A DNA stretch of 5,644 nt from Oscillospiraceae bacterium (GTDB taxonomy: Bacteria; Bacillota; Clostridia; Oscillospirales; Oscillospiraceae): the NCBI GenBank assembly GCA_016297855.1, contig JAEDFW010000109.1, positions 1 to 5,644 on the forward strand, in the 5' to 3' direction. Shown piece after piece: positions 1-5,644 of this stretch. The translations under genes and the position numbers were made by a program. Within the stretch, counting starts at the first letter, position 1; every line of letters begins with the position of its first letter. The notes beneath the pieces were generated by a model. That model did not search any database and was not told the origin of the DNA. It worked only from the letters and a program-made list of their open reading frames with translations.

Positions 1-72
1 CAGCTTGGAAATTATCACATGATGCTGGGCCAGAATCCCGTCTGGATTCTCTCTGGGGAGGGGCGCGTATGA
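1..72 (+). CDS. 3' end of an upstream gene, possibly CbiT/CbiET (cobalt-precorrin C15-methyltransferase, decarboxylating)
   Basis: Frame 1 is open from the left edge to a TGA at 70-72 and encodes the last 23 residues of a protein whose start lies outside the window. The tail reads NYHMMLGQNPVWILSGEG. From memory, this resembles the C-terminal strand of CbiT/CobL-type methyltransferases, which often end in a Met-Met then Asn-Pro-Val pattern followed by hydrophobic residues and Gly. That would fit an anaerobic cobalamin operon, where CbiT or a CbiE-CbiT fusion methylates C15 and decarboxylates the ring before CbiA acts. The stop codon overlaps the cbiA start by four bases (ATGA, 69-72), so this is the preceding gene of the same operon. 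That a coding tail is present is well supported; the identity is tentative because so little of the protein is visible. Confidence 0.6.
   Translation, partial: QLGNYHMMLGQNPVWILSGEGRV
55..63 (+). promoter_or_regulatory. Ribosome binding site for cbiA
   Basis: The purine run GGGGAGGGG contains a GGAGG core at 57-61, seven bases before the ATG at 69. It lies inside the end of the upstream gene, so ribosomes finishing that gene stop next to the cbiA start. It supports 69 as the true cbiA start. Confidence 0.8.
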
Positions 73-1424
73 CGCCGCGGCTGCTCCTCTGCGCGCCTTC
101 GTCCGGCAGCGGAAAAACCACCGCCACCTGCGCCATGCTGCGCGCGTTTGTGCGCCGGGGACTTTCTCCCATGGCGTGCAAGTCTGGCCCGGATTATATT
201 GACCCCATGTTTCACACAAGCGTGGTCGGCGCGAAGAGCTGCAATCTTGATCTATTTTTCTTTGGTCGAAAGATGGCTCGCGCGCTTCTGAAAAAGAACG
301 CGGCAAATGCCGGCGTGACGGTATTGGAAGGCGCAATGGGCTACTACGACGGCATCGCTATGACGGCGCGCGCGTCGGCATACGATCTGGCTTGCGCCAC
401 CGATACGCCCGCCGTTTTGATCGTAGACGGCAGGGGAAGGGCGCTGTCGATTGCCGCCGAGGTGAAGGGCTTTTTGTCCTTCCGGAATCCGAGTCGGATA
501 GCAGGTGTAATCATCAACCGAGTCTCGCCTATGCTCTATCCGCGTCTGGCTGAGACTATCACGCAGGAAACGGGACTGCCGGTATTCGGCTATCTGCCGG
601 AGATGCCCGACTGCACGATCGAAAGCCGCCATCTGGGGCTTGTCACAGCATCGGAGATCGAGGACTTGCAGGCTAAGCTTGATAAGCTGGCTGCACAGGC
701 GGAGCTGACGCTCGATCTGGATGGCCTGCTAACCCTTGCAAGCGCCGCACCGGAGATCACCGATACGCTCCCGGCGCTTGCGCCTGTATCAGGCGCTGTG
801 CGGATTGGTGTGGCGCGGGACAAGGCCTTCTGCTTTTACTACGAAGATTCTCTCGACGTGCTGCGAAGCTTCGGCGCGGAGCTGGTCGAGTTTTCGCCGC
901 TTTCGGATGCTGCATTGCCAGAGAATCTGCAGGGGCTGTATCTTGGCGGCGGCTATCCTGAGCTGCACGCAAGGCAGCTTTCCAAAAATGAATCGATGTG
1001 CCGTTCAGTGTGCAAGGCTGTTCTGAATGGCATGCCGACGATTGCGGAATGCGGTGGGTTTCTATACCTGCATAAGACGCTGCAGGATGCGTCGGGTGAG
1101 AAATACCCAATGGTCGGCGCGTTGAACGCGGAGGCATACCCTACGGGCAAGCTCTCGCGTTTTGGCTATGTTACACTGACGGCGAACAAAGATAGCCTAC
1201 TGCTTAACGCTGGCGAGCGTATCCCGGCGCATGAGTTCCACTACTGGGACTCGACCGTGCCCGGCGAGGACTTCACAGCGCAGAAGCCGCTCTCACCACG
1301 GCATTGGCTGGCCGCAGTTGGAACGGACAGCCTTTACGCCGGATTTCCGCATGTTCATTTTGCCGCGCGGCCGGAATCGGCCCGGCGGTTTCTTGAAAAA
1401 GCGCTGGAGTATTCCCGGCATTGA
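69..1424 (+). CDS. cbiA: Cobyrinate a,c-diamide synthase (glutamine-hydrolysing)
   Basis: CbiA uses ATP and glutamine to amidate the a and c carboxylates of cobyrinate in the cytoplasm. The protein has 451 residues, close to the Salmonella enzyme (about 460). The N-terminal CobB/CbiA ATPase domain carries a P-loop at 10-18 (APSSGSGKT, K16), the family signature KSGPDYIDPMFH at 38-49, EGAMGYYDG at 87-95, GVIINRV at 146-152 and ESRHLGL at 185-191. A glutaminase domain of the CobB/CobQ type starts near residue 244. It has LGGGYPE at 292-298, the probable nucleophile C328 in AECGG, EFHYWD at 389-394, and a histidine pair in HVHF at 428-431 that likely supplies the catalytic His. All key motifs are present and no lesion is seen. 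The start at 69 overlaps the previous stop and has a strong ribosome site. cobT follows after 12 bases. The aerobic homologue CobB, acting on hydrogenobyrinate, is the alternative; the neighbouring genes favour CbiA. Confidence 0.96.
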   Translation: MTPRLLLCAPSSGSGKTTATCAMLRAFVRRGLSPMACKSGPDYIDPMFHTSVVGAKSCNLDLFFFGRKMARALLKKNAANAGVTVLEGAMGYYDGIAMTARASAYDLACATDTPAVLIVDGRGRALSIAAEVKGFLSFRNPSRIAGVIINRVSPMLYPRLAETITQETGLPVFGYLPEMPDCTIESRHLGLVTASEIEDLQAKLDKLAAQAELTLDLDGLLTLASAAPEITDTLPALAPVSGAVRIGVARDKAFCFYYEDSLDVLRSFGAELVEFSPLSDAALPENLQGLYLGGGYPELHARQLSKNESMCRSVCKAVLNGMPTIAECGGFLYLHKTLQDASGEKYPMVGALNAEAYPTGKLSRFGYVTLTANKDSLLLNAGERIPAHEFHYWDSTVPGEDFTAQKPLSPRHWLAAVGTDSLYAGFPHVHFAARPESARRFLEKALEYSRH

Positions 1425-1436
1425 AAGGAGAAAAAT

Positions 1437-2495
1437 ATGACGCTGCAGGAAGTCGTTTCACAAATCATGCCCGCCGACCACCAGGCGATGCAGGATGCAC
1501 AGAAAAAATGGGACGCCGTGGGAAAGCCGCTTGGCTCTCTTGGCATTCTGGAGGATATCATCATACGGATGGCGGGCGTATTCGGCACGAAGGATTTTGA
1601 GATTTCCCGCAAGGCCGTGGCCATTATGTGCGCCGACAACGGTGTGGTTGTCGAAGGCGTAACGCAGACGGGACAGGAGATCACGGCCGTAGTTGCAGCC
1701 AATATGGCCCGACGGCAGTCTAGCGTATGTAAAATGGCCCGTGTTGCCGGCGCGGAGATCTACCCCGTGGATATCGGCATGGCAAACGCAGTCGAACTAC
1801 CGGGCATCGCGCAGAAGTGTGTCCGCCGCGGCGGTACGCGTAATTTCGTTAAAGAGCCTGCCATGACGCGGCAGGAAACGGAGCAGGCGATTCTGGTCGG
1901 CGTTGAGGCGGCGCAGACGCTGTATGATCAGGGCGTGCGCCTCATCGCCACAGGTGAGATGGGCATCGGCAACACGACAACATCTGCGGCGGTGCTGTCG
2001 GTCCTGCTTGAAAGAAGCCCAGAAGAAATGACGGGCCGCGGCGCGGGACTGTCGAATGAAGGCCTTGAGCGCAAGGTTCGCGCCATTAATGCAGGAATTG
2101 CATTGCATCAGCCTGACCCGGCGGATGGCGTGGATGTTCTGTCCAAGGTCGGCGGATTCGATCTTGCCGGCTTATGCGGTGTGTTTCTCGCGGGAGGCAT
2201 GCTGCATGTGCCCGTCATCATCGACGGGCTGATCTCAGCTGCTGCCGCGCTGGTCGCCGCAACAATCTGCCCTGCGTGCAAAGATTATATGATCGCCAGC
2301 CACCTGTCCGCTGAGCCTGCGGGCTGGCCGGTCTTGAACGTATTGGGTGTGAGGCCCATTCTGCAGGCCGGAATGCGGCTTGGCGAGGGAACCGGCGCGG
2401 TCGCCATCATGCCGATTCTTGACATGGCAATGAGCGTCTATAACGGCGATACGTTCGACGACCTCAATATGGACGCCTATACGCCGCAAAGTTAA
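1437..2495 (+). CDS. cobT: Nicotinate-nucleotide--dimethylbenzimidazole phosphoribosyltransferase
   Basis: CobT transfers phosphoribose from nicotinate mononucleotide to the lower-ligand base, giving an alpha-ribotide that CobS later joins to the activated corrinoid. The protein is 352 residues, matching the family (Salmonella 356). Visible conserved blocks are KPLGSLG (30-36), CADNGVVVEGV (65-75), ATGEMGIGNTTT (171-182), DGVDVLSKVGGFDLAG (230-245) and RLGEGTGA (314-321). E317 falls at the same number as the catalytic base of Salmonella CobT, and E174 also matches. By alignment from memory, three Salmonella base-pocket positions differ here: S80 to T78, Q88 to V86 and L175 to M175. The base actually used may therefore not be dimethylbenzimidazole. 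The start follows AAAGGAG at 1424-1430, six bases upstream. It sits 12 bases after cbiA and 14 bases before cbiB. Confidence 0.96.
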   Translation: MTLQEVVSQIMPADHQAMQDAQKKWDAVGKPLGSLGILEDIIIRMAGVFGTKDFEISRKAVAIMCADNGVVVEGVTQTGQEITAVVAANMARRQSSVCKMARVAGAEIYPVDIGMANAVELPGIAQKCVRRGGTRNFVKEPAMTRQETEQAILVGVEAAQTLYDQGVRLIATGEMGIGNTTTSAAVLSVLLERSPEEMTGRGAGLSNEGLERKVRAINAGIALHQPDPADGVDVLSKVGGFDLAGLCGVFLAGGMLHVPVIIDGLISAAAALVAATICPACKDYMIASHLSAEPAGWPVLNVLGVRPILQAGMRLGEGTGAVAIMPILDMAMSVYNGDTFDDLNMDAYTPQS

Positions 2496-2509
2496 AACAG
2501 GAGAAACTT

Positions 2510-3487
2510 ATGCAGCATATTCTTGCCCTGATTCTGGGCTTTTGCGTTGATCTGATCCTCGGTGATCCGCGCGGGCTTCCGCATCCCGTGCAGGGCATGG
2601 GATGGCTGATTGAAAAGCTCGAGACGCTTCTGCGGCGCGTGTTTCCTGCTTCACCACGCGGCCAAATGGCGGCGGGAGGTTGTCTTGTTGTGCTGGTCGT
2701 CGGTCTTACGGGCGTTACGACCGGAGGCGTCCTGTATCTCGCGGGGCTTGTCCATCCGGCGCTTTGTTTTTTGCTTGAGGTTGTGATCTGCTGGCAGATT
2801 CTCGCAACCAAATCGCTGCGCACCGAGAGCATGAAGGTCGTGCGCGCGTTGCAATCCGGCACGCTGGACGATGGCCGCAGTACCGTGTCCATGATCGTAG
2901 GGCGCGATACCGCGCAGCTCTCAGAAGAAGAGGTACTCAACGCTGCGGTCGAGACCGTGGCCGAGAACACGGCAGACGGCATTCTGGCGCCGCTCATCTG
3001 GGCGGCGGTGCTTGGGCCTGTCGGCGGAATGTGCTATAAGGCAGTGAATACAATGGACTCGATGGTTGGCTACAAAAACGACCGCTATCTCTATTTTGGA
3101 AGAACCGCCGCGAAGCTGGACGATGTGTGCAACTTTCTGCCCTCGCGGATTGCCGGGCTTCTCATGTGCCTTGCGGCCTGCTTCGGCTTTGATGCAAGTG
3201 GTGCGTGGCGCATCTTCCGGCGCGACCGGAAGAATCATCTTTCGCCCAATTCTGCGCAGACTGAGGCAGCCTGCGCGGGTGCGCTTGGCCTGCAGCTGGG
3301 CGGCGCGCACCTGTATTTTGGCAAAATGGTAGAAAAACCGACTATCGGCGACGCGTCCGGAACAGTTTGCCGCGCAGACGTGCGCCGCGCAAACGATCTG
3401 GCGCTGATTACGGCGATTCTGGCGCTCGTGATCCTTGCCGTTTTACCGCTTGCCATTCATTTTGCCGTCACCGGGAGGCTTGTATGA
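2510..3487 (+). CDS. cbiB: Adenosylcobinamide-phosphate synthase, integral membrane protein
   Basis: CbiB condenses (adenosyl)cobyric acid with aminopropanol phosphate (the CobD product) to form adenosylcobinamide phosphate at the cytoplasmic membrane. The protein has 325 residues, normal for the CbiB/CobD(Pseudomonas) family. Family blocks are DLILGDPRGLPHPVQGMG (14-31), VGRDT (130-134), AVETVAENTADG (146-157), YKAVNTMDSMVGYKN (176-190), and LGGAHLYFGKMVEKPTIGD (263-281). Hydrophobic stretches that likely cross or enter the membrane lie at about 3-17, 54-80, 82-98, 158-176, 212-228 and 297-320. AGGAG at 2499-2503 lies six bases before the ATG. The stop overlaps the cobD start (ATGA, 3484-3487), placing the synthase next to the enzyme that makes its amine substrate. 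No truncation or missing motif is seen. Confidence 0.96.
   Translation: MQHILALILGFCVDLILGDPRGLPHPVQGMGWLIEKLETLLRRVFPASPRGQMAAGGCLVVLVVGLTGVTTGGVLYLAGLVHPALCFLLEVVICWQILATKSLRTESMKVVRALQSGTLDDGRSTVSMIVGRDTAQLSEEEVLNAAVETVAENTADGILAPLIWAAVLGPVGGMCYKAVNTMDSMVGYKNDRYLYFGRTAAKLDDVCNFLPSRIAGLLMCLAACFGFDASGAWRIFRRDRKNHLSPNSAQTEAACAGALGLQLGGAHLYFGKMVEKPTIGDASGTVCRADVRRANDLALITAILALVILAVLPLAIHFAVTGRLV
3473..3478 (+). promoter_or_regulatory. Ribosome binding site that fixes the cobD start
   Basis: GGGAGG lies five bases before the ATG at 3484 and inside the last codons of cbiB. The reading frame is open back to another ATG at 3367, but that would add 39 Arg- and Cys-rich residues encoded within cbiB, with no family resemblance. 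This site decides in favour of 3484. Confidence 0.8.
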
Positions 3488-4542
3488 GCTTGACGCACGG
3501 CGGAGACCTTGTCTCTGCGCAGGACTTCTACGACGGACAGATTCTGGATATGTCCGTCAATTTAAACCCTCTCGGCCCACCGCAGCAGGTGCTTGACGCG
3601 GCGCGAGAGGCGCTTGCATATGTCGAGCAATACCCCGACCCGCAGTGCCGTCAGCTGCGTCAGGCTATCGCGCAGAGCGATGGCGTGCGGGCTGAGCAGG
3701 TTTTCTGCGGCAGCGGTGCGTCGGACGTCATTTTCCGTCTGGCGCTTTCACTGCGGCCAAAGGCCGCGCTTCTGCTTGCGCCCACGTTCTCGGAATATGA
3801 GTGTTCGCTGCGTCAGGTTGGCTGTGATTGCCGTTTCCATACGCTGCAGCAGGAGAATAGTTTTGACGTGACGGACAGCATCCTTGCCGATATCCACCCG
3901 GGTATTGAACTGGTGCTGCTGTGCAGCCCCAATAACCCGACAGGGCGGCTGATCGGGCGCGAGCTTCTTGAAAAAATCCTTGCGCGCTGCGAGGAAATCG
4001 GCGCAGTGCTGGCGGTGGACGAGTGCTTTTTTCCGCTGTCCACCGGCGGCGCGAGCCTGACAGATCTTTTGGACACGCACCCGCAGCTGTTTCTGCTGCG
4101 TGCGTTTACCAAGACATACGCCATCGCCGGACTTCGCCTTGGCTATGGCCTTGGGGCGCCGGAATTGATCGAACGGCTGGCCGCGAACGGCTCATGCTGG
4201 AACGTATCCGGCCCTGCACAGGCGGCCGGGATTGCCTGCTGCGGGCTGCCGGAATGGGTCGCAAAGGGTAGAGCGCTGACCGAGTTCCTGCGGCCTGTGC
4301 TGCAAGCAGGGCTGTCAAATCTCGGCTGCGAGGTAATACCCGGCAGCGCCAATTACCTGCTGTTTCGATTGCCCGGGGTGACAAATCTGAAACAGCGGCT
4401 GCTTTCGCGCGGAATTCTGATTCGAAGCTGCGCCGATTACCGTGGGCTTGGTCCTGACTGGTACCGCACTGCAGTCAAAACGCAGGAAGAGAATGAACGA
4501 TTTTTATGCGCGCTTCGCGCAGAACTGGAGGAAAAACCATGA
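3484..4542 (+). CDS. cobD: Threonine-phosphate decarboxylase (PLP-dependent, aminotransferase fold)
   Basis: CobD decarboxylates L-threonine O-3-phosphate to (R)-1-amino-2-propanol O-2-phosphate, the linker used by CbiB. From the ATG at 3484 the protein has 352 residues, typical for single-domain CobD (Salmonella about 364). It belongs to the class I/II aminotransferase family. The N-terminal VNLNPLGPP (25-33) is typical of CobD, which usually has an N-(I/L)-NPLGPP motif. CGSGASD (75-81) is the phosphate-binding region and CSPNNPTG (147-154) the cofactor-contacting loop. D179 in AVDECF should pair with the PLP ring nitrogen. K210 in RAFTKTYAIAGLRLGY should form the Schiff base. R328 near the C terminus is a candidate for binding the substrate carboxylate. 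The histidinol-phosphate aminotransferase HisC shares this fold and is the main alternative, but the overlap with cbiB upstream and cbiP downstream argues strongly for CobD. No extra C-terminal domain is fused. Confidence 0.93.
   Translation: MSLTHGGDLVSAQDFYDGQILDMSVNLNPLGPPQQVLDAAREALAYVEQYPDPQCRQLRQAIAQSDGVRAEQVFCGSGASDVIFRLALSLRPKAALLLAPTFSEYECSLRQVGCDCRFHTLQQENSFDVTDSILADIHPGIELVLLCSPNNPTGRLIGRELLEKILARCEEIGAVLAVDECFFPLSTGGASLTDLLDTHPQLFLLRAFTKTYAIAGLRLGYGLGAPELIERLAANGSCWNVSGPAQAAGIACCGLPEWVAKGRALTEFLRPVLQAGLSNLGCEVIPGSANYLLFRLPGVTNLKQRLLSRGILIRSCADYRGLGPDWYRTAVKTQEENERFLCALRAELEEKP
4527..4531 (+). promoter_or_regulatory. Ribosome binding site for cbiP
   Basis: GGAGG lies seven bases before the ATG at 4539, within the last codons of cobD. 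With the ATGA overlap at 4539-4542, it indicates translational coupling of cbiP to cobD and supports this start. Confidence 0.8.
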
Positions 4543-5644
4543 GCAAAGCGATCATGGTGCAAGGGACGACGTCCAATGCAGGCAAGAGCTTTCTGGCTGC
4601 CGCACTGTGCCGGATCTTTCATCAGGACGGCTACAGCGTCGCACCGTTCAAGTCGCAGAATATGGCGCTCAACTCGTTTATTACCGCCGACGGGCTCGAG
4701 ATGGGACGGGCGCAGGTGATGCAGGCTGAGGCTGCGGGTATCGCGCCCACGGTGGAGATGAACCCCATTTTGCTCAAACCTACCAATGACGTCGGCTCAC
4801 AGATCATCGTGAACGGCCGCGTTCGCGGGGTCATGGCTGCGCGGGACTATTTCGCGTATAAAAAGCAGCTTGTGCCGGACATTATGCAAGCCTACCGAAA
4901 GCTGTCTAATCAATATGATATCATCGTGCTTGAGGGCGCTGGCAGCCCCGCTGAGATTAACCTTAAGCAGGAGGATATCGTCAATATGGGTATGGCCGAG
5001 ATGGCCGGCGCACCGGTGCTTCTGTGTGCGGATATCGACCGCGGCGGCGTGTTCGCTTCGCTCTACGGCACGGTAGCGCTGCTGGAGCCTGATGAACGTG
5101 CACGAGTGAAGGGCTTTGTCATCAACAACTTCCGGGGCGATAAAACGATCCTTGACCCCGGTATGGAAATGCTAGAAGAACTGACAGGCATTCCTGTGGT
5201 CGGCGTGGTGCCGCATTTGCGCGTTGATTTGGACGACGAGGATTCGCTCACGGACCGCTTTGTCAGGGCGGACGGTAAGGGACTTGTGGATATCGCGGTC
5301 GTGCGATTGCCCAGAATCTCGAATTTTACGGATTTCAATTCACTGTCCCGCATGCCGGAGGTCAGCCTTCGCTATGTGAAATCTGCTTCGCAGCTGGGCT
5401 CACCCGATGTTGTGATCCTGCCCGGCACGAAGAATACGATGGACGATCTCCGTTGGCTGCGGCAGTCGGGATTTGAGGCGGCGATCTTGAAGCACGCTGC
5501 ATCCGGCGGCGCGGTGGTTGGAATCTGCGGTGGGTATCAGATGCTTTGCCGTACGATCTCCGATCCCGAAGGTGTAGAAGCGGGCGGCGAACTGCGCGGC
5601 ATGGGACTTCTGGATGCTGAAACGGTTTTTTTGGGCGAAAAGGC
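4539..5644 (+). CDS. cbiP: Cobyric acid synthase, glutamine-hydrolysing (3' end beyond window)
   Basis: CbiP (CobQ) performs four successive ATP- and glutamine-dependent amidations (b, d, e and g side chains) of adenosylcobyrinate a,c-diamide to give adenosylcobyric acid, the CbiB substrate. The frame is open from the ATG to the right edge, giving 368 residues of an expected 500 or so. The N-terminal dethiobiotin-synthetase-like ATPase domain shows MVQGTTSNAGKS (6-17, K16), PFKSQNMALNS (36-46), EGAGSPAEINL (132-142) and DIDRGGVFAS (165-174). The glutaminase domain begins near 250 and includes LPGTKNTMDDL (294-304) and the nucleophile C330 in GICGGYQM. The missing part should hold the catalytic histidine. 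It is a distant relative of CbiA, with the same ATPase-plus-glutaminase design. KSQNMALNS and AEINL separate it from CbiA. The start overlaps the cobD stop by four bases. No frameshift is seen in the visible part. Confidence 0.95.
   Translation, partial: MSKAIMVQGTTSNAGKSFLAAALCRIFHQDGYSVAPFKSQNMALNSFITADGLEMGRAQVMQAEAAGIAPTVEMNPILLKPTNDVGSQIIVNGRVRGVMAARDYFAYKKQLVPDIMQAYRKLSNQYDIIVLEGAGSPAEINLKQEDIVNMGMAEMAGAPVLLCADIDRGGVFASLYGTVALLEPDERARVKGFVINNFRGDKTILDPGMEMLEELTGIPVVGVVPHLRVDLDDEDSLTDRFVRADGKGLVDIAVVRLPRISNFTDFNSLSRMPEVSLRYVKSASQLGSPDVVILPGTKNTMDDLRWLRQSGFEAAILKHAASGGAVVGICGGYQMLCRTISDPEGVEAGGELRGMGLLDAETVFLGEK

Noticed and set aside
252..632. Antisense open frame of 126 codons inside cbiA
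   Set aside because: It has no recognisable motif and lies opposite highly conserved cbiA blocks, so it is treated as a shadow of the cbiA codons.
1425..1436. The intergenic spacers (also 2496-2509) as sites for a riboswitch, terminator or internal promoter
   Set aside because: At 12 and 14 bases they hold only the Shine-Dalgarno sequences. A cobalamin riboswitch needs roughly 200 bases, so none can fit between genes here.
1629..1647. CobT has ADNGV where Salmonella CobT has ADHGV (N68 for H70)
   Set aside because: Asn at this position appears, from memory, in many Firmicute CobTs. E174 and E317 are intact, so I see no sign of lost activity.
2464..2997. Antisense open frame of 177 codons across the start of cbiB
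   Set aside because: It is low-complexity (Ser, Thr, Arg and Pro rich), shows no family motif, and lies wholly opposite strongly supported genes. Such frames are expected in G+C-rich coding DNA.
3367..3483. An upstream in-frame ATG that would extend CobD by 39 residues
   Set aside because: The extension lies in another frame of cbiB, is rich in Arg and Cys, and does not resemble CobD. The ATG at 3484 has a GGGAGG site and gives the normal family length.
4474..4482. CobD has K332 where many family members have Arg in the C-terminal R-x-A-V-R-T segment
   Set aside because: R328 is retained and Lys is a conservative change that seems common in clostridial homologues; not enough to suggest a different reaction.

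Overview
The window is a stretch of a cobalamin (vitamin B12) biosynthesis operon. Every supported gene is on the + strand, and coding sequence fills nearly all of it. The layout is: the 3' end of an unidentified upstream gene (possibly cbiT or a cbiET fusion), then cbiA, cobT, cbiB, cobD, and the first roughly 70% of cbiP, which runs off the right edge. No tRNA, rRNA, mobile element, CRISPR array, riboswitch or terminator is visible. No gap between genes exceeds 14 bases, so there is no room for regulatory elements between genes. The operon's promoter, and any cobalamin riboswitch, must lie upstream of base 1.

The genes cover the late part of the pathway. CbiA amidates the a and c side chains of the corrin ring. 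CbiP amidates four more side chains (b, d, e and g) to give cobyric acid. CobD decarboxylates threonine phosphate to aminopropanol phosphate. The membrane protein CbiB joins that product to (adenosyl)cobyric acid. CobT activates the lower-ligand base (classically 5,6-dimethylbenzimidazole) to its alpha-ribotide for final assembly. The corrinoid adenosyltransferase (CobA), CobU, CobS and CobC are needed to complete the pathway and are not in this window.

The junctions are tight. Upstream gene/cbiA, cbiB/cobD and cobD/cbiP each share a four-base ATGA stop/start overlap. Only cobT has short spacers (12 and 14 bases) on both sides. Every start has a purine-rich Shine-Dalgarno sequence 5 to 7 bases upstream, so translation is probably coupled along a single transcript.

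Fairly high G+C, strong GGAGG-type ribosome sites and the protein style (for example ADNGV in CobT) suggest an anaerobic Firmicute of class Clostridia, possibly an Oscillospiraceae/Ruminococcaceae gut bacterium. This is an inference from style, not a database match. The content is a conventional pathway. The most distinctive points are substitutions in the predicted base-binding pocket of CobT and the placement of cobT in the middle of the corrin-ring genes.
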